Below the pieces are notes generated by a model that had not been told where the DNA came from, did no database searches, and worked only from the letters and a program-made list of their open reading frames with translations. From JABDMH01 sp050298535 (lineage in GTDB: Bacteria > Bacteroidota > Bacteroidia > Chitinophagales > Saprospiraceae): a DNA stretch of 64,000 nucleotides. How positions within the stretch are numbered: position 1 is the first letter of the stretch; every line of letters begins with the position of its first letter. Of this stretch, positions 9,012-17,541 are shown piece after piece. The stretch covers positions 75,681 through 139,680 of the forward strand of contig JBNKUI010000091.1 of assembly GCA_050298535.1 (NCBI GenBank), written 5' to 3'. The position numbers were made by a program, and so were the translations under genes.

Positions 9012-9048
9012 TCCTGTATAATCTGAATATTCCGGTTTTATTTGGGAT

Positions 9049-10407
9049 CTAGATAGTAGGTGTCTCCAGTTCTGCCAGAGAGGCTTGAATCTCAGCATCC
9101 GTAAGCTCGTGTTTCACCAGGCGACCCTCGAAATAATCTTCATATGCTTTCATATCAAAATTACCATGGCCACAAAGGTTAAAGAGTATCGTTTTACGGG
9201 TACCTTCCTTCTTGCACTGTTCCACTTCCTTTACCACGGTTGCAATGGCATGGGTAGCTTCTGGTGCCGGGATGATTCCCTCTGCACGCGCAAATTTGAC
9301 ACCGGCATCAAAGGCTTCCAGTTGATCGTGCGCTTCTGCCTCAATCAGACCGTCCTTAAGCAGTTGCGATACCACCACCCCTGCACCATGGTAGCGTAAT
9401 CCACCGGCATGGATAGGAGCTGGTACGAAATTATGTCCCAGGGTATACATAGGTAGAAGTGGTGTCATCCCCACAGTATCACCAAAATCATATCGGAAGA
9501 CACCACGGGTCAATTTAGGACAAGAGGCGGGCTCACTGGCAATACAACGTACCTTTCTACCAGACTCCAGATTATGACGGAGGAAGGGAAATGAAAGACC
9601 GGCAAAGTTAGATCCACCTCCAAAGGGTGCAACCACCACATCAGGCCAGTCTCCCGCTTTTTCCATCTGCAAGAGTGCCTCCTGACCTACGATGGTCTGA
9701 TGGAGTAGCACGTGATTGAGCACACTTCCCAAGGAGTATTTTGTGTCTTCATCCGTAGCGGCTCTTTCGACAGCTTCGGAGATAGCAATCCCCAGAGAAC
9801 CCGGAGAATTCGGATCTTTTGCCAGGATCTTTCTTCCAGCTTCTGTCTGATCCGTAGGAGATGCATATACCTTCGCACCCCAAGTATTCATCATCAGTTT
9901 TCGGTAAGGCTTTTGATTATAGCTTAGCTTCACCATATATACTTCGCACTCAATTCCATATAGATTGCAGGCAAAACTGAGGGCACTGCCCCATTGGCCA
10001 GCACCGGTTTCTGTGGTTATTCGTTTGACCCCTTCCTGCTTGTTGTAGTAGGCCTGAGGAACCGCCGTATTGGGCTTGTGCGATCCGGAAGGACTTACCC
10101 CTTCGTATTTGTAATAGATTTTCGCGGGAGAATCTAAGGCCTTTTCCAGTCCATACGCCCGGTAGAGCGGTGTGGGTCTCCAAAGCTTGTACACATCTCG
10201 TACTTCCTCGGGGATTTCCACCCATTTCTCAGCCGTAACTTCCTGCTTGATTAACTCCATAGGAAATAAAGGAGCCAGCGCTTCCGGACCAATGGGTTCC
10301 TTGGTCCCGGGATGCAGGGGAGGCAGAGGCTTATTGGGCATATCAGCAATTATGTTATACCAGTTTTCGGGGATCTCATTTTCAGTAAGAATAATTTTTC
10401 GGTTCAT
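9049..10407 (-). CDS. trpB: TrpB2-type tryptophan synthase beta-like PLP enzyme
   Basis: A 452-aa PLP-dependent fold-type II enzyme. The PLP lysine is in SGSHKPNTA and the phosphate-binding loop is FGGGSNFAG. Around the first are RPTPLYRAYGLEKAL and ETGAGQWGSAL, typical of the beta subunit. The length and N-terminal extension (PLPPLHPGTKEPIGPEAL) mark the stand-alone TrpB2 subfamily rather than TrpB1. TrpB converts indole plus serine to tryptophan; TrpB2 can use free indole or O-phosphoserine in some organisms. No trpA or other trp gene is near, so indole salvage or a related beta-replacement is likely. ATG 10407 is preferred over the frame's upstream start at 10443. It is monocistronic, with a terminator at 8983-9011. 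Confidence 0.9.
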   Translation of the reverse strand: MNRKIILTENEIPENWYNIIADMPNKPLPPLHPGTKEPIGPEALAPLFPMELIKQEVTAEKWVEIPEEVRDVYKLWRPTPLYRAYGLEKALDSPAKIYYKYEGVSPSGSHKPNTAVPQAYYNKQEGVKRITTETGAGQWGSALSFACNLYGIECEVYMVKLSYNQKPYRKLMMNTWGAKVYASPTDQTEAGRKILAKDPNSPGSLGIAISEAVERAATDEDTKYSLGSVLNHVLLHQTIVGQEALLQMEKAGDWPDVVVAPFGGGSNFAGLSFPFLRHNLESGRKVRCIASEPASCPKLTRGVFRYDFGDTVGMTPLLPMYTLGHNFVPAPIHAGGLRYHGAGVVVSQLLKDGLIEAEAHDQLEAFDAGVKFARAEGIIPAPEATHAIATVVKEVEQCKKEGTRKTILFNLCGHGNFDMKAYEDYFEGRLVKHELTDAEIQASLAELETPTI

Positions 10408-10562
10408 AGAAGCAGTTTGATTTGGTTCGCTCAGATACCTCAAGGCGGGTATATGAAGGAATTAGATAATTACTTCCAAAAGGTAGTAAGCTGCTACGTA
10501 ACCGCAAAATTAAATGGGAATACTACGACTAAGAATCAACTGGAACGGGGTTCGCGAAGACA

Positions 10563-12356
10563 CTATTTGCTGCGATGCCGTTTTTTTCTTTTCGATCTCC
10601 CTTTGAATCCATGATCAGAATCTCTTTTCTTCCGACTCTTCTTCTTGTGCTTTTTCTTCAGGGATATTTCAGGTTGTGGTTTAGACTTCTCCACCACCAG
10701 CTTGTGGTCATGGATTTGGGCGCCATCAAAGGCCTTCAGTACATTTTCAGCCACTGAGTTCTCGACCTCAAAAAAAGAAAAGGACTTTAGGATATCGATT
10801 TTGCCAACATCAAAACTGTCTCCCCGCATATGTTCATTGAGAATTCCAAGGAGGTCCTTTGCATCCACTTTATGCTTCGAGCCCAGATTAATGTAGAACC
10901 GGGTAAAATTGGAGGAATCAGCATAATCTTCCTGCCGATCGCTGTGATCCCTGCGATCCCCGCGATCCCTGCGATCTCTTCGATCCGTGCGGTCCCTTCG
11001 ATCCGTGCGGTCCCTTCTGTCAGAATGTTCTACCGGTCTTGTCTTGGGCAGATGTTTGTAGAACTCTACTAGCGTGCTGATTTCCTGACTAATGATTCGG
11101 TCGATGAGTTCTTCCTTTGTCAGCCAACTCAATTTCTTTTGGACAGCATCCCGGTACCGGGCCACCTGATCTTCTTCAACAGGTTGATGCTCTAGTTGGT
11201 CGATGCCCCTGAAGAGTCTTTTTCCAATGATCTCAGTTACCGTAGGAATCCTTTGCTCCTCTATCGAGGCTCCAATCTTTCGTTCAAGGATCTTTATTTT
11301 TCTTATCTCACGTCGGTGAATAATCGATATCGCGGATCCTTCCTTCCCGGCTCTTCCCGTTCTACCACAACGGTGGATATAAGATTCTAATTCATCGGGT
11401 AGATTAAAGTTTATCACGTGTGTTAGATCGTTCACGTCCAGTCCTCGTGCCGCAACATCAGTAGCCACCAGGAAGTGTAATTGCTTACGACGAAATCGAT
11501 CCATCACGTAGTCTCGTTGTGATTGCGAGAGGTCTCCATGCAGTGCGTCGGCGCTATAATTGTCCTTACCCAGCTGCGCCGCTACATCCTTGGTTTCTGC
11601 GCGGGTACGACAGAAAATGATGGCGTACATATCAGGATGTGCATCGACAATCGCCTTTAGTGTACGGTATCGATCTCTGGGTGCGCTGTAGTAGAATCCA
11701 TGGTCGATATTGGTGGCTGAAATATTGCGTTGTCCCGCTGTGATTTCAACTGGATTATCCATGTATTTATCGGCAATGCGAGATATCTCCTTTGGCATGG
11801 TAGCCGAAAACAAGAGCGTTTGCTTTTCCTCCGGAGTAGCATCGAGAATAGCATCCAGGTCATCTTTGAATCCCATGGAAAGCATTTCATCTGCCTCATC
11901 CAGGACTACCCATCGGATGTTATTTAACTTGAGTATACCGCGCTTGATAAGATCGAGGGTCCGTCCCGGTGTACCCACTACCATATGGGTGCCTTTCTTC
12001 AACGCTTTGATTTGCTTGGTCATACTGGCACCACCATAGACGGCTAGCGCAGAAAAGCCCCCCATATCCTGCGTGTAAGACTCAACATCTCTGCAGATTT
12101 GAAGGCACAATTCGCGGGTAGGGCAGAGTATGAGTGTCTGCACCTTCTTGATTTCCAGGTGTGTACGATGGATTAAAGGCAAGCTGAAAGCAGCGGTTTT
12201 TCCCGTCCCTGTCTGCGCCAATCCAATTAGGTCTTTGTCACCTTCCATCAAATGGTCCAGTGCCTTGACTTGAATAGGAGTGGGTTTATCGTATTTGAGT
12301 ATGCTGAGTGCGCTTAGCAACGCTGGTTTAAGACCAGATTCTGCGAATGTCTCCAT
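10563..12356 (-). CDS. DEAD-box RNA helicase with RD-repeat linker and RNA-binding tail
   Basis: A 597-aa ATP-dependent RNA helicase. Visible motifs in order are the Q motif (KPTPIQ), AQTGTGKT (47-54), PTREL, TPGR, DEAD (153-156), SAT, ATDVAARGLDV and HRCGRTGRAG. After the core comes a helical extension, then a low-complexity Arg/Asp linker (DRRDRTDRRDRTDRRDRRD, about residues 450-478). A DbpA-like RNA-binding domain follows (FTRFYINLGSKHKVDAKDLLGIL), then a Lys/Arg-rich tail. This matches DeaD/DbpA-type helicases used in ribosome assembly and cold-shock RNA remodelling. The linker is encoded by an expanding 18-bp DNA repeat (10978-11013). A second, different DEAD-box gene lies 3.8 kb away. 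Confidence 0.93.
   Translation of the reverse strand: METFAESGLKPALLSALSILKYDKPTPIQVKALDHLMEGDKDLIGLAQTGTGKTAAFSLPLIHRTHLEIKKVQTLILCPTRELCLQICRDVESYTQDMGGFSALAVYGGASMTKQIKALKKGTHMVVGTPGRTLDLIKRGILKLNNIRWVVLDEADEMLSMGFKDDLDAILDATPEEKQTLLFSATMPKEISRIADKYMDNPVEITAGQRNISATNIDHGFYYSAPRDRYRTLKAIVDAHPDMYAIIFCRTRAETKDVAAQLGKDNYSADALHGDLSQSQRDYVMDRFRRKQLHFLVATDVAARGLDVNDLTHVINFNLPDELESYIHRCGRTGRAGKEGSAISIIHRREIRKIKILERKIGASIEEQRIPTVTEIIGKRLFRGIDQLEHQPVEEDQVARYRDAVQKKLSWLTKEELIDRIISQEISTLVEFYKHLPKTRPVEHSDRRDRTDRRDRTDRRDRRDRGDRRDHSDRQEDYADSSNFTRFYINLGSKHKVDAKDLLGILNEHMRGDSFDVGKIDILKSFSFFEVENSVAENVLKAFDGAQIHDHKLVVEKSKPQPEISLKKKHKKKSRKKRDSDHGFKGRSKRKKRHRSK
10978..11013. repeat. Two perfect 18-bp repeats inside the helicase linker
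   Basis: The 18-base unit beginning CTTCGATCCGTGCGG occurs twice in tandem (10978-10995 and 10996-11013), with degraded copies on both sides (about 10935-11030). It encodes the RD-rich linker, so repeat slippage would change linker length by 6 residues without a frameshift. Confidence 0.9.
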
Positions 12357-12523
12357 GACAATTTTTTATACTATCCTTTCGATAGTGATTTTCAATAAGA
12401 AGTGCCTCAGGAGTACGGGAGCTGTGCTGCTGAGCTTTTTGGGCGCGCAAAGGTACGTAAAATAGTTGGGATGGGGGAAGATAAGAAAACTGTTTCAAGA
12501 ACCTGTCCATGAGGTGATTACTT

Positions 12524-13264
12524 TCACCAATCCTCAATCAATCTCAACACCTCATCACCTTGGACCTGAAGCTCGTCATACAGTCGGTTCATGGTATTGA
12601 GCTGTGCTACTCTCATATTGACTCCTATAAAGGCAGGATGCTTAAGGAGGGGCTCCATACGTTCTCTGAAGTGAGGATCGTGGGAATCACGAAGTAGAAC
12701 CATAGCTTGTTGCAGTACATTATCCTTAAACATCTCGGTCTCCATATCCTCAATGAAATTATTGAGGCTTTTTTCTGCCTCTCCAATTTCTGCAATCGTA
12801 TTGTGGTACGTAAACAGCGACTTCTTCACCGAGGTATTCTGTAACTTACTGAGATATCCTGAATTTTTAAGCGCATCGAATCCACTCTCGTCATTTCTGA
12901 AGTATTGATCAAAAATCGGCAAATGTTTGCTGTATTGGTCAAAGAAATCTATCATTTCTTTTCTAGTGATTATAGGCTTCTCTGACATAGCCAAGAATGC
13001 GATAGCACCCGCTTTTGAGCTGTCACGAAATAACCTTAGCTCAGATAGCTCTTGCAGATCACTTTGAATATTGTTGGAGATATCACTTAGGTATCCTCTG
13101 AGTTCTGCAGTTTCTTTTTTTGAGGTATTCCAATTGTTGATTTGAAGGGCAATCAAAATGCCTATTACAACAAGAATGATTTCACCCACAGCATATAATA
13201 GATACTTGGTAAATCTTTCGTTAGTCAGCAATTGCTTTCTAATCTTTCTAAAGAATCCAATCAT
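12524..13264 (-). CDS. DUF6090-family membrane-anchored protein
   Basis: A 246-aa protein with the signature N-terminus of DUF6090: FTKYLLYAVGEIILVVIGI followed by LALQINNWN-like residues (here IALQINNWN), forming one membrane helix at about residues 20-45. The rest is a soluble, mainly helical region rich in charged residues with coiled-coil character (STSVKKSLF-type helices, EIGEAEKSLNNFIEDMETEM). The family is restricted to Bacteroidota and has no known function. It stands alone between the first helicase and the oxidoreductase gene, all on the minus strand. Confidence 0.85.
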   Translation of the reverse strand: MIGFFRKIRKQLLTNERFTKYLLYAVGEIILVVIGILIALQINNWNTSKKETAELRGYLSDISNNIQSDLQELSELRLFRDSSKAGAIAFLAMSEKPIITRKEMIDFFDQYSKHLPIFDQYFRNDESGFDALKNSGYLSKLQNTSVKKSLFTYHNTIAEIGEAEKSLNNFIEDMETEMFKDNVLQQAMVLLRDSHDPHFRERMEPLLKHPAFIGVNMRVAQLNTMNRLYDELQVQGDEVLRLIEDW

Positions 13265-13345
13265 CTTGTTTTGCTTTTATAGGCTGCATAGAGAATTGGA
13301 TTTCCAACATGCAGATGGGTTGTTTTACGTGAAGTTGTGATTCTT

Positions 13346-14704
13346 CTAAAACTCCCGATAATCTCCCTTCAGATAAGGATTGGCTTTCGATTGCTTGAAA
13401 CTTGCCGAGGCATTGTCCCAATCGAGCGTTTCGCCCGGAAATCTCCCGGCGATCGTGCCTAGTAGGATAGTCTCTGAAAGTCGGGCCGCATACGAGAAGG
13501 GTGCACTGCACTCATCCTTGTTCAGGATCGTATTTATAAACTGATGGTAATGCTTATTGCTTTCTGTCTCATAGTCGGATGTAGGATTGCCCAGAGTGTC
13601 AGCATGTTTTGCAATCTCTGCCTCGAGACTTTCATATTGACCCTCGACAATGAGTTTTGGAAGCTGCATGAAATGTGGGAGGAGCAGTTTCCCTTTTTCG
13701 CCCATAAACATCGCGCCCTGATCGGGCAGGTCATCACCGCCGGGCAATGTCAGATCAGCATGGGTTGCAGGAGCACCAGGACCATCATACCAGATCCAGG
13801 TGAGGTTTTCCGCTGTATAGTCCGTGCCGGGAAATTGGTATACCACCTTATTTTTTTCCGGGAATCCAAATCCGGTGGGAGGACGACACTCATTCAAGAT
13901 TGTAAGAGGGACATCAAGCGCCAGAGCATTGTACGGGGTGTCAAAGATGTGGACACCCATGTCTCCCAAGGTTCCACATCCGTAGTCCATGATTTTTCGC
14001 CAGTTGCCGGGATGGTACTGATCCGCTTTGTAGGGACGCTCAGGAGCCGTGCCCAGCCATAGATTCCAATCCAGGTAGTCGGGTACCATATCACTGCCGG
14101 TCGGAGCTACTCCATCATACCCCCAATTCTTGGGAGACCATGCATGCACGGTGTGTACTTTTCCGATAATTCCTGACTGGATCAACAAAGTGGCCAGCTG
14201 GTAATCATAGAAAGAATGCACCTGAATACCCATTTGTGTGATGAGGTTTTTATCCCCAGCGATCCTTGCCATCGCTCGCGCCTCAGATACGTGATGCGTC
14301 AGAGGCTTTTGACAATAAACGGCCTTGGCCAGCTCCATGGCTGCCAGGGAGGCCGGTGCATGCGTATGGTCAGGCGTGCTGACAATCACTGCATCCACAT
14401 CACTTCCTACAGCGTCAAATAATTTGCGGTAGTCCGCGAAAGTCTTTGCCGCTGAATGCATCTTGTGCGCATTACCCAAGTTATGTGCATCGACATCGCA
14501 GAGTGCGACTACTTCTACCTGATCATGACTGGTGATTGCTTTCAGGTCGGCCATACCCATACCGCCCAAACCAATATGAGCTGTACGCACTTTGCTTTGT
14601 TGCATGCGGGCCCAGGAAGCTGAAGGTAGGAAGGCGAGTGTTGCAAAAGCACCAGAATGCTTTAAGAACCGCCTTCGGGAACGGTTCGTCAAATCAGATT
14701 TCAT
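13346..14704 (-). CDS. Tat-exported Gfo/Idh/MocA-family oxidoreductase
   Basis: A 452-aa NAD(P)-dependent sugar oxidoreductase with a twin-arginine signal (SRRRFLK, residues 9-15). The Rossmann loop is GLGGMG (45-50). The usual EKP catalytic-lysine motif appears as CQKPLTH (131-137). The C-terminal domain contains YGCGTLGDMGVHIFDTPYNAL, typical of the periplasmic subgroup. These enzymes oxidise or reduce a sugar ring carbon, often the 3-position of glycosides, with tightly held cofactor. Its stop-to-start neighbour 11 bases upstream encodes a DUF1080 3-keto-disaccharide hydrolase, so the pair probably cleaves glycosides through a 3-keto intermediate. It is transcribed second in that operon. 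Confidence 0.9.
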   Translation of the reverse strand: MKSDLTNRSRRRFLKHSGAFATLAFLPSASWARMQQSKVRTAHIGLGGMGMADLKAITSHDQVEVVALCDVDAHNLGNAHKMHSAAKTFADYRKLFDAVGSDVDAVIVSTPDHTHAPASLAAMELAKAVYCQKPLTHHVSEARAMARIAGDKNLITQMGIQVHSFYDYQLATLLIQSGIIGKVHTVHAWSPKNWGYDGVAPTGSDMVPDYLDWNLWLGTAPERPYKADQYHPGNWRKIMDYGCGTLGDMGVHIFDTPYNALALDVPLTILNECRPPTGFGFPEKNKVVYQFPGTDYTAENLTWIWYDGPGAPATHADLTLPGGDDLPDQGAMFMGEKGKLLLPHFMQLPKLIVEGQYESLEAEIAKHADTLGNPTSDYETESNKHYHQFINTILNKDECSAPFSYAARLSETILLGTIAGRFPGETLDWDNASASFKQSKANPYLKGDYREF

Positions 14705-14715
14705 GAAGTTGTCAA

Positions 14716-15309
14716 TTAGTCCAGTTCGGTAATGTTGATATTTCTCCAGGAGACTTTGATTCCCCCTCCACTATGAATTTGCAGTGCGATTTGTCCTTCC
14801 GCCATACCAATCTTTTCATCCTTCAGATGGATCATTTCCGTGCCATTAAGCCAGGTTGTGACTTCATCATCTACCACGCGGATCTTCATCATGTTCCACT
14901 CACCAAATTTCAGGGCTTTGTCCTTTTCCGGGTCAGGCTTGATCAACCATCCCCGGCCATATGACTCGTAGATTCCTCCACTATCGTGACCCGGAGGCGC
15001 TACTTCTGCCTGCCATCCTGTGATCTTGGTACCCTCGATCGAGGATCGAAAGAACACACCACTATTTCCATCCGCTCCCTGCTTGAATTCCAGCGTCAAT
15101 TCAAAATTTTTAAAAGACTCATCCGTTCCCAGGTATCCATACTCAGCATCAGGTCCACTTTCACAAATTAGGAGTCCGTCTTCCACGTACCATTTCTCGG
15201 TCCCGTAGATCTCCCAACCCGTCAAATCCTCACCATTGAACAGTGATTTTTGTGCCTGTATGGTTTGCAATGTCAATAGTGCAAAAGCAATCAGCAGTGT
15301 TTGTTTCAT
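14716..15309 (-). CDS. DUF1080 (3-keto-disaccharide hydrolase-like) secreted protein
   Basis: A 197-aa exported protein with a signal peptide ending in IQAQ. The mature part is a single concanavalin-like DUF1080 domain: SLFNGEDLTGWEIYG at the start, NFELTLEFKQGADGNSGVFFRS in the middle, and IALQIHSGGGIKVSWRNI at the end. Members of this family have been shown to hydrolyse 3-keto-glycosides made by Gfo/Idh/MocA enzymes. Here the gene directly precedes a Tat-exported Gfo/Idh/MocA gene, which supports that role. Both would act in the periplasm. The natural glycoside is not identifiable. Confidence 0.88.
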   Translation of the reverse strand: MKQTLLIAFALLTLQTIQAQKSLFNGEDLTGWEIYGTEKWYVEDGLLICESGPDAEYGYLGTDESFKNFELTLEFKQGADGNSGVFFRSSIEGTKITGWQAEVAPPGHDSGGIYESYGRGWLIKPDPEKDKALKFGEWNMMKIRVVDDEVTTWLNGTEMIHLKDEKIGMAEGQIALQIHSGGGIKVSWRNINITELD

Positions 15310-15398
15310 CCTTAAAATTATTTGTTTTTGCGAAAGGGGAAGTTAGTGATTAATTTGGACCTGTGCGATAAGTGAAACCGTCTCCGTTTAATTTGGTC

Positions 15399-15490
15399 CC
15401 AGGTTCCAGGTTCCAGGTGCCGGGAATTTTTCTGTCTCGCAGTTTCATGTTACAGTCTTGCAGTTCTCGGTCTTCAGTCCTTCAGTCACG
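15399..15490. repeat. Degenerate repeat array, left of four-helix-bundle gene
   Basis: Three tandem CCAGGTT/G heptamers (15399-15419) are followed by a mosaic of CAGT-containing words (CAGTCTTGCAGTTCTCGG, TCTTCAGTCCTTCAGTC) up to about 15490. The same word types fill the other flank of the four-helix-bundle gene. Confidence 0.7.
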
Positions 15491-15512
15491 TAATTTTATT
15501 CATTCGTCAACT

Positions 15513-15875
15513 TTACAGGAATTTCTGCGGATTCCTTAGCATAACTCCAAGTAACCGACCAATTTCCTCTGACTTGATTAGGAGCGAGTTGTGCTGCTCT
15601 TCTGTGATGTATTCACATGCATGTGCAAAGGATAGCCAGGTCTGCGTTTCAGCATTTTCCATATCTGCATCTGATATTTTAGCAACGAAGTGCTTTATAT
15701 ATGCTCTTTTGCGATACCCTTCCGCCAGATTAACACAAATAGATCGAGATGATCTCCTGATCTGATCTGTCAAAGAGTAGCATTCCGCCTTTGGAAAATT
15801 TTTGCTAACCTCAAATATTTCCATAGCTAATTCAAAACCCTTCTGATAGGCCTTCAGAGTCCGAAAGTCCGACAT
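15513..15875 (-). CDS. Four-helix-bundle protein (S23 IVS / Avd-like)
   Basis: A 120-aa, all-helical protein. FRTLKAYQKGFELAMEIF, FPKAECYSLTDQIRRSSRS and CVNLAEGYRKRA are the signature of the family found in 23S rRNA intervening sequences. The family is also related to the Avd accessory protein of diversity-generating retroelements. I use ATG 15875 (MSDFRTLKAY), which matches the family's usual N-terminus, rather than the open frame from 15905. No rRNA gene or reverse transcriptase is near, so this is an orphan copy. Its surroundings are odd: both flanks consist of degenerate CAGT/ACTG repeat arrays. Confidence 0.9.
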   Translation of the reverse strand: MSDFRTLKAYQKGFELAMEIFEVSKNFPKAECYSLTDQIRRSSRSICVNLAEGYRKRAYIKHFVAKISDADMENAETQTWLSFAHACEYITEEQHNSLLIKSEEIGRLLGVMLRNPQKFL

Positions 15876-15949
15876 ATAAAAGATGGTTGGTTTGGTATAG
15901 GACAATTAATATAACAATCCAAACGCTATTTTCTGGATCGAGCTGACCA

Positions 15950-16189
15950 TTTCAGTATTCAGTCTGCAAATCTCAGTCCTCAGTAATATTCTACCAATTT
16001 GAATATTTACTCATACTGAAAAAACTGCCAATTCCAGTCCTCAGACTGCAGTTCTCAGTCCTCAGTATAATGCTACCAACCTGATAAACCACCCACTGTT
16101 AGACTGCAAACTGGAAAGACTGCCCACTGCTCGCTGAAAAACTGCCCACTGCTAGACTGCAAACTGAAAGACTGCCCGCTGGAAAATTG
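15950..16189. repeat. Degenerate ACTG/CAGT repeat array, right of four-helix-bundle gene
   Basis: This stretch has interspersed related units. CTCAGTCCTCAGTAATATTC at 15972 recurs with small changes at 16054, both followed by TACCAA. A unit starting AGACTGCAAACTG and ending in GACTGCCCACTG at 16101-16131 recurs at 16154-16180. ACTGCCCACTG also occurs at 16141. The array ends exactly at the stop codon of the second helicase, with no ordinary terminator visible. Confidence 0.8.
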
Positions 16190-17458
16190 CTACCTCTTCC
16201 CCCGATAGGATTTCTTGCGATTGTCGCGTCCTCGGTTGCCTTGATTTCTGGATTTGCCACCTCCTCCGGATCGACCACCACCTCTAGGATTGCGACCTCC
16301 TCCTTTGGGATTCCATTCGGGACCCGCATCAAAGCCCTGGGGGAGTGGAATCTTCATCACCTCTCGCTCAATCAGTTTTTCGATACGGGCAAATTTGTAC
16401 ATGTCGTCGCTATTGATCAGCGTGATGGCCACACCCGTAGTGGATGCTCTTGCGGTTCGACCGACACGATGTACATAATCTTCTGCATCATTGGGTACAT
16501 CATAATTGATGATGAGATTGATATCCTTGATATCGATACCACGGCTCAAAACATCGGTGGCAACCAGGATTCGTGTCTTTTTGGATTTGAATCGGCGAAG
16601 TACTTCTTCTCTTTCATTTTGTTCTAGATCAGAGGAAATACCTTCGGATTCGTTACCACCTTCTTTGAGGGCCCGAACGATCTCAGAGACCTTTTTCTTG
16701 GTAGAGCTGAAGATGAGAATACTGTTGTAGTCTGGCTTATCTTTTAACAGCTCGACAATTAACCTGGATTTCTGGCTGTTATGGACCAGATAGGCCGCTT
16801 GCAATACACCCTCCGCTGGCTTAGAAAGAGAAAGGCTGATCTCTGCTGGCTCATGGAGAATGGTCTTGGCCAACTTCTTGATCTTGGGTGGCATCGTAGC
16901 CGAAAACATCAGATTCTGCCTTTTCTTGGGTAGGAAGGAGATGATCTTTTGAATATCATCATAGAATCCCATATCCAGCATCCGATCTGCTTCATCCAGA
17001 ATGAGATGCTCTACGTTGTCAAATTTTACGTATCCAAGATTAAGGTGCGAAATGAGTTTACCCGGGGTGGCTACAATTATGTCGGCACCTTTGGTCAGTG
17101 CGACTTTTTGCTGATTCCATTCCGATCCGTCACCTCCACCATAAATTGGGATGGATTCGACGGGAACAAAGTAAGCAAACCCCTGAATCTGCTGATCTAT
17201 CTGGATAGCGAGTTCTCGCGTCGGTACGATAATCAATACCTTGATATGACGATGATCCGCTTTCTCCGACAGTATATGTAATACAGGCAAGAGAAAGGCG
17301 GCCGTTTTTCCAGTGCCTGTTTGAGCACAGGCGAGGAGGTCTTCACCATCTACAATTTTTGGAATTGCCTGCTCCTGAATTGGAGTCGCTTCCTCAAAGC
17401 CCATATAGGATATGGCTTCGAGAATAGATGGGTGGAGATTTAAGGCGCTAAATTTCAT
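16190..17458 (-). CDS. DEAD-box RNA helicase, RhlE-like
   Basis: A 422-aa helicase. Motifs in order are TPIQEQ, AQTGTGKT (45-52), PTRELA, TPGKL, LDEADRMLDMGF, SATMP, ATDVLSRGIDI and HRVGRTARAS. The GRTARA form and the C-terminal Gly/Arg-rich tail (GGGRNPRGGGRSGGGGKSRN) fit the RhlE group common in Bacteroidota. The tail probably adds non-specific RNA affinity. It is monocistronic by position; its 3' end runs straight into the ACTG repeat array. Confidence 0.93.
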   Translation of the reverse strand: MKFSALNLHPSILEAISYMGFEEATPIQEQAIPKIVDGEDLLACAQTGTGKTAAFLLPVLHILSEKADHRHIKVLIIVPTRELAIQIDQQIQGFAYFVPVESIPIYGGGDGSEWNQQKVALTKGADIIVATPGKLISHLNLGYVKFDNVEHLILDEADRMLDMGFYDDIQKIISFLPKKRQNLMFSATMPPKIKKLAKTILHEPAEISLSLSKPAEGVLQAAYLVHNSQKSRLIVELLKDKPDYNSILIFSSTKKKVSEIVRALKEGGNESEGISSDLEQNEREEVLRRFKSKKTRILVATDVLSRGIDIKDINLIINYDVPNDAEDYVHRVGRTARASTTGVAITLINSDDMYKFARIEKLIEREVMKIPLPQGFDAGPEWNPKGGGRNPRGGGRSGGGGKSRNQGNRGRDNRKKSYRGKR

Positions 17459-17541
17459 GTATGTCTTAAAATAATGTATTCTGCCGCAAAGATACTTTTA
17501 ATTCCGGATGACCTTATTATGTGATTGTTGATCCTTCAACC

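Noticed and set aside
15950..16189. Repeat array as a CRISPR
   Set aside because: Units are irregular in length and spacing, are related to each other rather than separated by unique spacers, and no cas gene is present.
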